From NCBI GenBank assembly GCA_903772945.1, contig CAICTM010000064.1, forward strand, positions 1 through 64,000: 64,000 nucleotides of DNA, in the 5' to 3' direction. The translations under genes were made by a program, and so were the position numbers. Below, piece by piece: positions 1 through 12,540 of this stretch (position 1 is its first letter; each line of letters begins with the position of its first letter). Origin of the DNA: Seminavis robusta. Its lineage: Eukaryota; Bacillariophyta; Bacillariophyceae; Naviculales; Naviculaceae. Below the pieces are notes generated by a model. That model saw only the letters and a program-made list of their open reading frames with translations, searched no databases and had not been told where the DNA came from.

Positions 1-165
1 CAGCCGGCTCTTAGTTGGGAGCAGAAAACGCAGCCCAGAGACGAGAGCCAATGGCCGGCCGCGCAGGTGGTTCCGGTTGGTGTCAGGTTGTCCGGACGGA
101 GACAGGGGAGATTAGAGAGGTGGACACCACCACGAGATAGGTGGCGGGCGATTAATAGCGGGGGT
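1..165. other. Unique flank outside the left arm of the palindrome
   Basis: These bases are GC-rich and have no counterpart beyond the matching point of the right arm (13313 onward). No convincing gene is seen. The reading frame of the truncated gene copy at 166-303 runs into this stretch and stops at 112-114. It shows that the left arm ends at a true or artefactual junction and not simply at the window edge. Confidence 0.6.
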
Positions 166-303
166 GGCTGGGGTTCGGGGCAATTCACTGATGTTGCTGT
201 TCTCTCTCGAGCGTGATACACGGCTTGTCGGCTCGTTTGGATTCAGGCTTGACCCATCACCCGGAACACTCGAGCCGATGCTGATGTTGCTTTGCCTTCC
301 CAT
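166..303 (-). pseudogene. Truncated duplicate of the first 46 codons of the 13175 gene
   Basis: On the minus strand from 303 the sequence encodes the same start (MGRQSNISIGSSVPGDG and onward) as the membrane-protein gene at 13175. It stays identical for about 46 codons, then passes into unrelated sequence and stops at 112. It lacks the membrane span and all the modules of the full gene. It is a by-product of the inverted duplication, not a working gene. Confidence 0.8.
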
Positions 304-933
304 CTTCTTCTCTTCGGGAGCGTGGATGTCGCGAAATTTAATAGTCCAGTAATTTGAACCAAACTCTGACTTCTTCGAGTTCAGATGTTCAGATTTCGAA
401 ACTCTGGGGATGGTTCGAATGCGACAAGCTCACGAACTTCAGGAGCCTTGAGGTTTGCTGTTGGTTATTGGGTCTATGTTCATATCAACGTTTGCGCATC
501 TCTCTTATCGTTGTTCGTGGCTTTGAAAACGGAATGCTACCGTACCGTACGTAATTGGTGGTGTTGTTAAAAGATGATGGTGGGCGATGAAAAGACGGCT
601 TCGGAGTGGGCTGACTGATGAGTCGTGTCTTTTTTGTGAATGAAAGATTTATTATGGCCCCCTTCAAAGGGGTGGGGTATGGGAAAATCCAGGTTACTGG
701 TAAAGTAGAGTACAATTTTTCCCCACAAGACTTCGCTAACTGTACAGTAAGGTACACAGTGCGAATTAAAAAATGTCACTTAAACCGTTGGAGTCTTGTG
801 GAACAAGAGAAGACTTATTCGTGGAGGTGCATTGTACCTCTGTTTTCGAACGACCTCACTTTTTGCAATCTCCGTGGAGTCGTCGAGTCATTGAAAGTCA
901 ACACACCACTAACAGTAGAGACACTACAGCACC

Positions 934-1535
934 ATGTTCCTTACTGCTAGTCATGCATTCAAACAGTGGCTAGATGTAACAGTCGCTACCCTTACAATGA
1001 GTTGAGGAAAACAGGCAGACTTATAAGCTCAAGTATGTTTTGCTGGAGGATCAAACTGATAGGGAAGATCCCAAAACTCAGTACTTGCTTGTAAAGACCA
1101 GATACCTTTCCAGTGGATCCTTGAGCAACTCATCATGGAAGGGAATGCGCTGCCAATGACTCCTGATCAGACTTGGCTCTTGGAGGAGATGTTTGTGTGG
1201 GGTGTCAGGCACAGCATGAATGATACAGTAAGTGTTGTCTGAACTGGCATGGCAAGTGTATGAGCATGAACCTGTTACAAGGAAAGAGATGTGCAGGGAG
1301 GTAATAAAACCACTTATGAGAGGTGCCCTTCACCAGCAAGGTATTGGTGGAGACCATATTGAAGTCAAGTCTTTGTTACTTACAGAGTGGGAAGAGTGGT
1401 TTGACACTGAGTGCTGGAGCCAGCACAAGAACAACCTGAGTGGTCATGACAATCAGTAGTGAGCAGTACATTATCAACAGAGCTGCATTCACTCTTCATC
1501 ATGGTGGCTACTCTTACCCAATGCACCTTGACTGA
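934..1535 (+). pseudogene. Small transposon-borne gene, left copy
   Basis: This copy of the gene at 11935-12540 begins with MFLTASHAFKQWLDV at 934 and ends at the TGA at 1533-1535. Small deletions relative to the right copy shift the frame several times between about 980 and 1230. The family is not recognised. Confidence 0.55.
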
Positions 1536-1604
1536 TTCATGTCTGTTCAGGGTTAAAAGAAAGGAAGCAACAATGTAAGATTGTTGTTGTTTGTTATCCA
1601 ATAA

Positions 1605-4600
1605 GTGTCACCAGTAACAGTAGTAGCCAAAACAAATCTTTATGTCAAACCAATTGTTCCTTTCAGTGCTGTTCTTGTGGGTTTGTTTACAGCATGTAGG
1701 CCCAAAGCCATCATCAGCGCCATGGTAGTCCTTGAGCTGCCAACAGTTGCCACAATAGTTCCTTGTACAATATTTTCCAAGTCCTTCTCCTTCTACATGA
1801 TCCTTTCTCTTGTGCCCACAAGTTACACAGTAGCGCCTGCTTCTAAAGACCTTCCTTGGTGTCTCTTTGGTGATGCTTCTCTTGGAGGTGGGGGCGCTGC
1901 TATTCCATAAAGCGCCACATTTCTGTTCCTGTGAAGCAATTGCTGTTGCACTCCATCAATCCTGCCCATTGCTATTGCTGTATTCAGAGTTGTAGGATTC
2001 CCAAATGGAGTGCGACTACCCTGATGTTGAACATAGTTTGGTGGTTGTGTTCTGTGGGTTATTGCTGGATTGTTGGGGAGAGCGTTCCTTGTTTCTCTAA
2101 GCTGTCGGTTCAATTGTTGTCGGTTTGGATCATTGGCTCCTGTGGCGGTGGCTTGTAAGGTACGGTGCTCTCTTGTCTGCCGAAGGAAGTTCTCCAGCTG
2201 AAGCCTGCTCTTTCGATTGATTTGAATAATGGAGTCATCTCCTTTACTCTATTCACGGAAGCGCCTGGCTACCGCATTGTTCCAGTTTCTTTCGAATGCC
2301 CTGTAATTAGGCTTGCCTCTTCCTTGGAGATTATAGTTCCCATGCTCCACATTAAACAAACGTTCCTCTTCTCTGTCCACGTCAGTAGCAGGAGTGCTTG
2401 AATCCGGAGATCGAAAAGGTATCCAGGGCTGCTTGTTACTTAACTTCGTGAAGGCCTGCAGTGTAGTTTGCGACCATTGGAATCAGGTAAGAGCTTGGCC
2501 AGCTCATCTTGAATGAGTTGTCGATTTAAGGCGTCATTGTGTCGAACGGCCTCACTCTGTTGAATGTCTTCCAGGTGCTGTTCCATATCATTCTCAGTGG
2601 CCTCATTGGGTTCGCCGGTTAAGTCAACTGTCACCGGTACATCTTCATCATCACCATTCCTGCTAACTGGAACATTCTCCTCTTCTTCATCCCCACTGTT
2701 GTAGTTGGTACCACCAGCTGTAGGATTGGACACATCATGGACAGCTTCCGCGACCTTGTAGCAAAAGCCCATGAATTCTTCTTCAGCCTTGTCATCGACA
2801 GTGGGTGCTGAAATTCCCTTGAAGGGCAACTCGCTCTCCTTATATCCAACCTTTTTGGCGATTGAATTCAGCAAGAGGAGCCTTTCAGTATCGACAATCC
2901 CATAGTCCTCTTCACCAAGACGAATAATTGCCTTCCTCTGATTCCTTTCTTCAAAGAAACATGTCATTAATCGATCACCTCGATGAATTCCTTATAGTAC
3001 GAAAATCAATAGTGAGTGCGGTCAAAAAGGAAAGATCGAGGGCATTAAGTCGACTGGGTATCACTTACCGATGTGGGTAGCAGTCAATATCTTATATGCA
3101 AGATCGAGATTGTCTCTTTCGTTTGTGTTGGTTCCCCTTGCCACAAAAGTGACACCTGTGGCTGGATTTGTTCGAAAGATATCAACTCCAGTTGGATCCG
3201 ACAGACAACCCTTGTCAATGTATGTAAACAGTTGCTTTATCTTGTCACGCGTTGCTCTGTCATTTTTCAGAAAAAGGCGACCAGAAGGGGTATCCTCTTG
3301 GTTGCCGCCAACAGTTGGAGCAGTGGACAAAGCCATTTTGGTTTCAGCATCCTTTGCGCGAACCTACTCCAGTACAGCTTCTACGTTCTTCCTCAGTTGG
3401 TCAGGACGAGGAATGACAGCATTGGCTTCCTTCATGATTTCCTTGTGTGTTGGCTCTTGCTTCTTCTTCTGCTCGAGGAAGACCTTGGCACGATCATATT
3501 CACTTGGCTCGACAAGGAAAACAGCCCTGCTGAGTAACCCACGAAAGATTCCTCCTTGTGCTGAGTTCTGATCTCTAAGACACTGATTCCAGCGCTTCTG
3601 CCAGTGGAACACATCAAGGAGTATCTTCACTTCTTGGCCAAAGATTCGCTTAAGTGTGGTGTGCACTTGGCAACAGTTGTCCACATAAACGACCTTGACA
3701 GCATCAGTCAACTCGACCTCAACAGTTGGTATCTCCTGACCATCAGCAACAAAATTTCGCGCCATTTCCATTCTCCGTGTTGTCTCCTTGGCTTTCTTGT
3801 TCCTTTTCAATCTGTTGTTCAACCTGACCAAATCCGGTTCAACCTCACTGAAAGACTCAGAGTGCTTCAGGGCTTTCCAGAAAACTGTAAGTCCATCTTC
3901 ATTCTGAATGGTGATGATACAGCGGTAGGGGCAGAAGCTTTTCCCAGCGCCAGTCCAAACTCTGATCTTGGATGCCAGCTTATAATTGAAGTCAATCTTG
4001 ATTATCTCAGCAGTCAATCCCTTCATCTTGCTCTCTTGATATTCCTTTCTGTGTTGGAACACAGTGGTGACCAAGCTGTCAATCATGTACTTGCTGATGA
4101 ACCGACCATCGTATCCTTTCCTGTCATTGAATTTCGAAAAGAGAGGTGGTTTGTTATCTCCCTCTCCCCTTCTTGACCGTCTTCATTATCTTCCCTGGGC
4201 AATCCATTCTGTTCTATGTACTCCCCAATGGCGTCACTGGCTACCTGCAGCTCCAGCTCAGCACCGATGAGCTCCTCTTCAAATTGCTCAACACGGACTT
4301 GGTGGGTGGCATAATAGGCTTTTACCTTCTGCTGCCAAACCTTCAATTTCTTGCCCAATCGAGTGGGGTGATCGTCAGGGTCCACTGCTAGTAATTCCTG
4401 CATGGATCCCACGCCCAAACCAATCAGCTGTCTCAATTTGGTGCCCCCAACACCAGGAAGAATGTTCTTGTTGGCTCCAAAGTGATTCCGGTCATCCTTT
4501 GCACGAAGAATGCTTCTGAATTGTACATCACCGCTAGCTTTGCCCTTGGCTGATGAAAGGAGGAGCCTGATGCGTGTGACATTATTCTCCTTGACATTCT

Positions 4601-5329
4601 TGACCGATTGGAGAGTTCTTAGTTGGTCGTCGCTTTGAATAAAAACATAGTCATCCATTGTTTTGGCTTTCTTCTTGGGCCGACAATCAATCTTGTCTCT
4701 TCGACTGCCGACAGGTACAGTTCGAAGTCATCGTAGTATGCACTGTACGCATGACGCTTTAGACGGTTCGCGATACTGGCAGTGGATTCTGTAGATGCCT
4801 CCAGAACAATCAAACTGTACAGTTCCTCATCCACAGCGTATTTGGGGCCCAAATAAAAATTGAAGCTTGATCCGTAGATACTGGCATCTAATTTCATGCT
4901 TTCTTTGTTGTAGCCTGCAAACCGTCTGCCGCAAAGGTTGCAGGGGTATAGAACAGTGTCCATGTACCGGTGTCGGTGTACTCCATACATCACTTTTGGG
5001 TTGTTGATCCACCTTGTTTTCGTCACATCCACATAATCGTTCTTCTTGCAATGAGGACACTTGGGGATATGCTTCTCGAATAGTAGATGGGGTACCCACA
5101 CTGTCATTCCTTTGCAATTGAAGGCATCCGCTTTGGTTTTCTTCGCCGCAGTGTTAAGAAGGTTGCTGTTGTATCGACCGCCAGATGGAAGGACATTCCG
5201 CCAGTTCTTCCCCTTAAAGAATGCACGATGATCATTGTCCACAGCTGATCTGATCTTCTTTATAAAGCCTTGTTGGGCTGTGCTGAAGTTCTTCAGTGGG
5301 GCGTCGCCTCCTCCGGATCCTGTTGTCAT
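1605..5329 (-). pseudogene. Transposase remnant, left copy
   Basis: This is the same coding sequence as 8131-11859, read on the minus strand. It starts with MTTGSGGGDAPLKNFS at 5329. Compared with the right copy it carries extra single-base indels that break the first open frame into three, near 4630-4740 and near 4150. It also has the two TAG codons seen in the right copy. The added indels make this the poorer copy. Whether they are real or read errors is discussed in the findings. Confidence 0.75.
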
Positions 5330-5544
5330 TGTCGGTGTTTCTTTTTCGAAATGAGTTCCACGCTATCAGCATCCGTCCTTGCTTGCTTTCAACGGGAGTT
5401 GAGGGTTAAAGTTTCCGCGGGTCCTAGCCAAGACCTAACCAAGACTAAAGAAATTTTGGTTCCCACAAGCACAAGCGGATTTTGCAGTACAGTTTATCTA
5501 TGCTGCGACCAAATATTCGCGTCCAAGGAATGGGTAGAGGATTT

Positions 5545-6720
5545 GCAATACACGGCTCTTAGCCTTATTCGCGACTCGATCCTAGATAGGGTTTGAGTTC
5601 GATCATGATGAGTCTCTCGTGAATAGTCATTGAGACAGGGTCTCAATGACCGCTCTAGTCATACTAGGTTGATGATGAAACATCGCTCTAGATATTTAGC
5701 CAGCGTGGAGTACTTCCACGCTACTAGATAAATGCTAGACGAATCTTCCACGGTTCGTTTTTGGATCGTGGAGGAGTAGGATTGCACCGCAACCTACTCT
5801 ATCACACTCTACAGTCTCCCCGCGGAGTTCAGATCTACGATCCTTTGATTGTGGATCTCTCTCGTTGATTAGTTTTCATAGCTTTCTAATCCTCTCATAA
5901 CTTTCATTCTCTCAAACTCAAAACACTCGAAAGATCTTTACACTAGCTTTTAGCGTAGTGCATTTTGTTAACAAACACAATAGCTTTCAGCTACCCTCAA
6001 CCTATTCCTACCATGAAGATTGCCAAAGACGCATACACCAGCTTCGAGTCTAAGCTGCGCGACAAACCAATCCTTCCTCATCGACCTCGACGATGAATGC
6101 GAAATCGACGATTCTCGCTCTACACCTACAAACTTCGCACTGTTCCAGCAGATGCTAACAGCGCCAAGTACACCTTCAGGTCCAAATCATCAATGGATCT
6201 GAGACTCCACGTCAACCATCAAGTGGGCTGGACGTAAGGAGAAGGTCTTGTCGGGCTCGCCATTGCTACGCCTGACGACAAACATAACCTCCTCAAGGAG
6301 ATGATTCTAGCTCTGCAAAGAGCAGTTACGAATCTAGCTGTGCAGGCCACCGTGAAGTACGTTGGAATGCTTGCGTCAGATTGCAGTCAACGGCATTCCT
6401 CCACGCGACATACGTGGCGGTGAAGACGAAGCCACTTTCCAAGCAGTTTCCAGGCTGCCTGGAAGGAGCAGTCAGCCTGCTTTGGACGATGCTGACATTA
6501 CGTTTGGCAAAATGCCTGTATCGAAGCGGTCTGTCCCTACAAGGCTCTTTGCAATACACGGCTCTTAGCCTTATTCGCGACTCGATCTAGATAAGGGTTT
6601 GAGTTGACTCATGACTGAGTCTCTCGTGAATAGTTATTGAGACAGGGTTCTCAATGACCGCTCTAGTCATACTAGGTTGATGATGAAACATCGCTCTAGA
6701 TATTTAGCCAGCGTGGAGTA
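5545..6720 (+). mobile_element. LTR retrotransposon fossil (Ty3/Gypsy-like gag), left copy
   Basis: The parts, in order, are a long terminal repeat beginning near 5545, a leader, the start of a gag-like gene (ATG at 6014, MKIAKDAYTS) and a second, partial LTR from about 6551 that ends at the palindrome centre. The gag stretch ends in VCPYKAL-type sequence, which resembles gag proteins of diatom LTR elements. No protease, polymerase or integrase is seen. It is a short, broken remnant. Because both arms carry it, it inserted before the inverted duplication. The Ty3/Gypsy assignment is tentative. Confidence 0.65.
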
Positions 6721-6733
6721 CTTCCACGCTGGC
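6707..6733. repeat. Hairpin at the centre of the 13-kb palindrome
   Basis: Two 11-base arms (GCCAGCGTGGA and its complement) surround GTACT. A shorter form of the same hairpin lies inside the LTR at about 5709-5731 and again at about 7736-7758. The palindrome therefore turns exactly at a hairpin that the LTR already had. This fits template switching or fold-back priming at that site. Confidence 0.85.
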
Positions 6734-7915
6734 CTTAAAATCTAGAGCGATGTTTCATCACAACCGTATGACTAGAGCGGTCATTGAGAACCCATGTCTC
6801 AATAACTAATTCACGAGAGACTCAGTCATGAGTCGAACTCAAACCCTATCTAGGATCGAGTCGCGAATAAGGCTAAGAGCCGTGTATTGCAAAGAGCCTT
6901 GTAGGGACAGACCGCTTCGATACAGGCATTTATGCCAAACGTAATGTCAGCATCGTCCAAAGCAGGCTGAGCTGCTCCGTTCCAGGCAGCCTGGAAACGT
7001 GCTTGGAAAGTGGCTTCGTCTTCACCGCCACGTATGTCGCGTGGAGGAATGCCGTTGACTGCAATCTGGCGCAAGGCATTCCAACGTACTTCACGGTGGC
7101 CTGCACAGCTAGATTCGTAACTGCTCTTTGCAGAGCTAGAAGTCATCTCCTTGAGGAGGTTATGTTTGTCGTTAGGCGTAGCAATGGCGAGCCCGACGAA
7201 GACCTTCTCCATACGTCCAGCCCACTTGATGGTTTGACGTGGAGTCTCAGATCCATTGATGATTTGGACCTTGAAGGTGTACTTGGCGCTGTTAGCATCT
7301 GCTGGAACAGTGCGAAGTTTGTAGGTGGTAGAGCGAGAATCGTCGATTTCGCATTCATCGTCGAGGTCGATGAGAGGAAGGATTGGTTTGTCGCGCAGCT
7401 AGACTCGAAGCTGGTGTATGCGTCTTTGGCAATCTTCATGGTGAGGAATAGGTTGAGGGTAGCTGAAAGCTATTGTGTTTGTTAACAAAATGCACTACGC
7501 TAAAAGCTAGTGTAAAGATCTTTCGAGTGTTTTGAGTTTGAGAGAATGAAAGTTATGAGAGGATTAGAAGGCTATGAAAACTAATCAACGAGAGAGATCC
7601 ACAATCAAAGGATCGTAGATCTGAACTCCCGCGGGAGACTGTAGAGTGTGATAGAGTAGGTTGCGGTAGCAATCCTACTCACTCCACGATCCAAAAACGG
7701 AACGCGTGGAAGATTCGTCTAGCATTTATCTAGTAGCGTGGAAGTACTCCACGCTGGCTAAATATCTAGAGCGATGTTTCATCATCAATCTAGTATGACT
7801 AGAGCGGTCATTGAGAACCCTGTCTCAATGACTATTCACGAGAGACTCAGTCATGAGTCGAACTCAAACCCTATCTAGGATCGAGTCGCGAATAAGGCTA
7901 AGAGCCGTGTATTGC
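6720..7915 (-). mobile_element. LTR retrotransposon fossil, right copy (inverted)
   Basis: This is the inverted partner of 5545-6720: LTR start at about 7915, leader, gag start at 7439 and a partial second LTR that ends at the palindrome centre. Only LTR and gag parts remain, so the element is broken. It lies directly against the 5' side of the DNA transposon gene, so it may have inserted into or beside that transposon. Confidence 0.65.
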
Positions 7916-8130
7916 AAATCCTCTACCCATTCCTTGGACGCGAATATTTGGTCGCAGCATAGATAAACTGTACTGCAAAATCCGCTTGTGCTTGTGGGAA
8001 CCAAAATTTCTTTAGTCTTGGTTAGGTCTTGGCTAGGACCCGCGGAAACTTTAACCCTCAACTCCCGTTGAAAGCAAGCAAGGACGGATGCTGATAGCGT
8101 GGAACTCATTTCGAAAAAGAAACACCGACA

Positions 8131-11100
8131 ATGACAACAGGATCCGGAGGAGGCGACGCCCCACTGAAGAACTTCAGCACAGCCCAACAAGGCTTTATAA
8201 AGAAGATCAGATCAGCTGTGGACAATGATCATCGTGCATTCTTTAAGGGGAAGAACTGGCGGAATGTCCTTCCATCTGGCGGTCGATACAACAGCAACCT
8301 TCTTAACACTGCGGCGAAGAAAACCAAAGCGGATGCCTTCAATTGCAAAGGAATGACAGTGTGGGTACCCCATCTACTATTCGAGAAGCATATCCCCAAG
8401 TGTCCTCATTGCAAGAAGAACGATTATGTGGATGTGACGAAAACAAGGTGGATCAACAACCCAAAAGTGATGTATGGAGTACACCGACACCGGTACATGG
8501 ACACTGTTCTATACCCCTGCAACCTTTGCGGCAGACGGTTTGCAGGCTACAACAAAGAAAGCATGAAATTAGATGCCAGTATCTACGGATCAAGCTTCAA
8601 TTTTTATTTGGGCCCCAAATACGCTGTGGATGAGGAACTGTACAGTTTGATTGTTCTGGAGGCATCTACAGAATCCACTGCCAGTATCGCGAACCGTCTA
8701 AAGCGTCATGCGTACAGTGCATACTACGATGACTTCGAACTGTACCTGTCGGCAGTCGGAAGAGACAAGATTGATTGTCGGCCCAAGAAGAAAGCCAAAA
8801 CAATGGATGACTATGTTTTTATTCAAAGCGACGACCAACTAAGAACTCTCCAATCGGTCAAGAATGTCAAGGAGAATAATGTCACACGCATCAGGCTCCT
8901 CCTTTCATCAGCCAAGGGCAAAGCTAGCGGTGATGTACAATTCAGAAGCATTCTTCGTGCAAAGGATGACCGGAATCACTTTGGAGCCAACAAGAACATT
9001 CTTCCTGGTGTTGGGGGCACCAAATTGAGACAGCTGATTGGTTTGGGCGTGGGATCCATGCAGGAATTACTAGCAGTGGACCCTGACGATCACCCCACTC
9101 GATTGGGCAAGAAATTGAAGGTTTGGCAGCAGAAGGTAAAAGCCTATTATGCCACCCACCAAGTCCGTGTTGAGCAATTTGAAGAGGAGCTCATCGGTGC
9201 TGAGCTGGAGCTGCAGGTAGCCAGTGACGCCATTGGGGAGTACATAGAACAGAATGGATTGCCCAGGGAAGATAATGAAGACGGTCAAGAAGGGGAAGAG
9301 GGAGATAACAAACCACCTCTCTTTTCGAAATTCAATGACAGGAAAGGATACGATGGTCGGTTCATCAGCAAGTACATGATTGACAGCTTGGTCACCACTG
9401 TGTTCCAACACAGAAAGGAATATCAAGAGAGCAAGATGAAGGGATTGACTGCTGAGATAATCAAGATTGACTTCAATTATAAGCTGGCATCCAAGATCAG
9501 AGTTTGGACTGGCGCTGGGAAAAGCTTCTGCCCCTACCGCTGTATCATCACCATTCAGAATGAAGATGGACTTACAGTTTTCTGGAAAGCCCTGAAGCAC
9601 TCTGAGTCTTTCAGTGAGGTTGAACCGGATTTGGTCAGGTTGAACAACAGATTGAAAAGGAACAAGAAAGCCAAGGAGACAACACGGAGAATGGAAATGG
9701 CGCGAAATTTTGTTGCTGATGGTCAGGAGATACCAACTGTTGAGGTCGAGTTGACTGATGCTGTCAAGGTCGTTTATGTGGACAACTGTTGCCAAGTGCA
9801 CACCACACTTAAGCGAATCTTTGGCCAAGAAGTGAAGATACTCCTTGATGTGTTCCACTGGCAGAAGCGCTGGAATCAGTGTCTTAGAGATCAGAACTCA
9901 GCACAAGGAGGAATCTTTCGTGGGTTACTCAGCAGGGCTGTTTTCCTTGTCGAGCCAAGTGAATATGATCGTGCCAAGGTCTTCCTCGAGCAGAAGAAGA
10001 AGCAAGAGCCAACACACAAGGAAATCATGAAGGAAGCCAATGCTGTCATTCCTCGTCCTGACCAACTGAGGAAGAACGTAGAAGCTGTACTGGAGTAGGT
10101 TCGCGCAAAGGATGCTGAAACCAAAATGGCTTTGTCCACTGCTCCAACTGTTGGCGGCAACCAAGAGGATACCCCTTCTGGTCGCCTTTTTCTGAAAAAT
10201 GACAGAGCAACGCGTGACAAGATAAAGCAACTGTTTACATACATTGACAAGGGTTGTCTGTCGGATCCAACTGGAGTTGATATCTTTCGAACAAATCCAG
10301 CCACAGGTGTCACTTTTGTGGCAAGGGGAACCAACACAAACGAAAGAGACAATCTCGATCTTGCATATAAGATATTGACTGCTACCCACATCGGTAAGTG
10401 ATACCCAGTCGACTTAATGCCCTCGATCTTTCCTTTTTGACCGCACTCACTATTGATTTTCGTACTATAAGGAATTCATCGAGGTGATCGATTAATGACA
10501 TGTTTCTTTGAAGAAAGGAATCAGAGGAAGGCAATTATTCGTCTTGGTGAAGAGGACTATGGGATTGTCGATACTGAAAGGCTCCTCTTGCTGAATTCAA
10601 TCGCCAAAAAGGTTGGATATAAGGAGAGCGAGTTGCCCTTCAAGGGAATTTCAGCACCCACTGTCGATGACAAGGCTGAAGAAGAATTCATGGGCTTTTG
10701 CTACAAGGTCGCGGAAGCTGTCCATGATGTGTCCAATCCTACAGCTGGTGGTACCAACTACAACAGTGGGGATGAAGAAGAGGAGAATGTTCCAGTTAGC
10801 AGGAATGGTGATGATGAAGATGTACCGGTGACAGTTGACTTAACCGGCGAACCCAATGAGGCCACTGAGAATGATATGGAACAGCACCTGGAAGACATTC
10901 AACAGAGTGAGGCCGTTCGACACAATGACGCCTTAAATCGACAACTCATTCAAGATGAGCTGGCCAAGCTCTTACCTGATTCCAATGGTCGCGAAACTAC
11001 ACTGCAGGCCTTCACGAAGTTAAGTAACAAGCAGCCCTGGATACCTTTTCGATCTCCGGATTCAAGCACTCCTGCTACTGACGTGGACAGAGAAGAGGAA

Positions 11101-11859
11101 CGTTTGTTTAATGTGGAGCATGGGAACTATAATCTCCAAGGAAGAGGCAAGCCTAATTACAGGGCATTCGAAAGAAACTGGAACAATGCGGTAGCCAGGC
11201 GCTTCCGTGAATAGAGTAAAGGAGATGACTCCATTATTCAAATCAATCGAAAGAGCAGGCTTCAGCTGGAGAACTTCCTTCGGCAGACAAGAGAGCACCG
11301 TACCTTACAAGCCACCGCCACAGGAGCCAATGATCCAAACCGACAACAATTGAACCGACAGCTTAGAGAAACAAGGAACGCTCTCCCCAACAATCCAGCA
11401 ATAACCCACAGAACACAACCACCAAACTATGTTCAACATCAGGGTAGTCGCACTCCATTTGGGAATCCTACAACTCTGAATACAGCAATAGCAATGGGCA
11501 GGATTGATGGAGTGCAACAGCAATTGCTTCACAGGAACAGAAATGTGGCGCTTTATGGAATAGCAGCGCCCCCACCTCCAAGAGAAGCATCACCAAAGAG
11601 ACCACCAAGGAAGGTCTTTAGAAGCAGGCGCTACTGTGTAACTTGTGGGCACAAGAGAAAGGATCATGTAGAAGGAGAAGGACTTGGAAAATATTGTACA
11701 AGGAACTATTGTGGCAACTGTTGGCAGCTCAAGGACTACCATGGCGCTGATGATGGCTTTGGGCCTACATGCTGTAAACAAACCCACAAGAACAGCACTG
11801 AAAGGAACAATTGGTTTGACATAAAGATTTGTTTTGGCTACTACTGTTACTGGTGACAC
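8131..11859 (+). pseudogene. DUF6729-linked DDE transposase with C-terminal zinc finger
   Basis: The first frame (8131-10098, 655 aa) has paired Cys motifs CPHC (residues 91-94) and CNLC (130-133), like the DUF6729 zinc-binding domain. Then come IDFNYKLA (Asp447), YVDNCC (Asp551) and LLDVFHWQKRW, which match the DDE-like core I recall from animal DUF6729 proteins (there D-R-D-C-C followed by L-D-I-W-H). The same frame continues past a TAG at 10096-10098 through GCLSDPTGV and ARGTNTNERD, whose Glu (10342) is the likely third acid. A GT-AG intron at about 10393-10470 joins ATHI to GIHRGDRLMTCFFEERNQRK. A second TAG is at 11212-11214. The frame then runs to a Cys/His-rich end with CVTCGHKRKDH and YCGNCW. 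Both stops are shared with the left arm, so this copy is probably dead unless TAG is read through. Confidence 0.7.
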
Positions 11860-11934
11860 TTATTGGATAACAAACAACAACAATCTTACAGTTGTTGCTT
11901 CCTTTCTTTTAAACTCTCTCTGAACAGACATGAA

Positions 11935-12540
11935 TCAGTCAAGGTGCATTGGGTAAGAGTAGCCACCATGATGAAGAGTGAATGCAGCTCTGTTGATAAT
12001 GTACTGCTCACTACTGATTGTCATGCCACTCAGGTTGTTCTTGTGCTGGCTCCAGCACTCAGTGTCAAACCACTCTTCCCACTCTGTAAGTAACAAAGAC
12101 TTGACTTCAATATGGTCTCCACCAATACCTTGCTGGTGAAGGGCACCTCTCATAAGTGGTTTGATTACCTCCCTGCACATCTCTTTCCTTGTAACAGGTT
12201 CATGCTCATACACTTGCCATGCCAGTTCAGACAACACTTCACTGTATCATTCATTGCTGTGCCTGACACCCCACACAAACATCTCCTCCAAGAGCCAAGT
12301 CTGATCAGGAGTCATTGGCAGCGCATTCCCTTCCATGATGAGTTGCTCAAGGATTCCACTGGAAAGGTATCTGGTCTTTACAAGCAAGTACTGAGTTTTG
12401 GGATCTTCCCTATCAGTTTGATCCTCCAGCAAAACATACTTGAGCTTATAAGTCTGCCTGGTTTTCCTCAACTCATTGTAAGGGTAGCGACTGTTAACAT
12501 CTAGCCACTGTTTGAATGCATGACTAGCAGTAAGGAACAT
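11935..12540 (-). pseudogene. Small accessory gene of the DDE transposon
   Basis: The minus-strand frame starts with MFLTASHAFKQWLDVNSRYP at 12540. It reads about 97 codons to an in-frame TGA (VRHSNE, stop) and continues in the same frame as YSEVLSELAWQVYEHEP to a TGA at 11935-11937, about 200 codons in all. It converges on the transposase gene with about 75 bases between them. Charged and aromatic residues give it a protein-like composition, but no family is recognised. Its presence in both arms and its place beside the transposase suggest an accessory gene of the element. Confidence 0.5.

Larger units (their letters stand above)
620..5540 (-). mobile_element. Left-arm copy of the decayed DDE DNA transposon
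   Basis: This is the reverse-complement copy of the transposon at 7916-12850. It holds the transposase gene remnant (5329 down to 1605) and the small opposite-strand gene (934-1535). It shares the in-frame stops of the right copy and has additional small indels that split the frames further, for example between 4658 and 4619 and between 4086 and 4083. Ends are approximate because no terminal inverted repeats could be paired. Confidence 0.7.

Noticed and set aside
3071-3571. 166-codon plus-strand frame, and its mirror at 9891-10391 minus
   Set aside because: It lies opposite the transposase coding sequence in both arms; composition is that of a shadow frame.
9070-9858. 262-codon minus-strand frame
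   Set aside because: It is fully antisense to the transposase, whose zinc and DDE motifs are on the plus strand.
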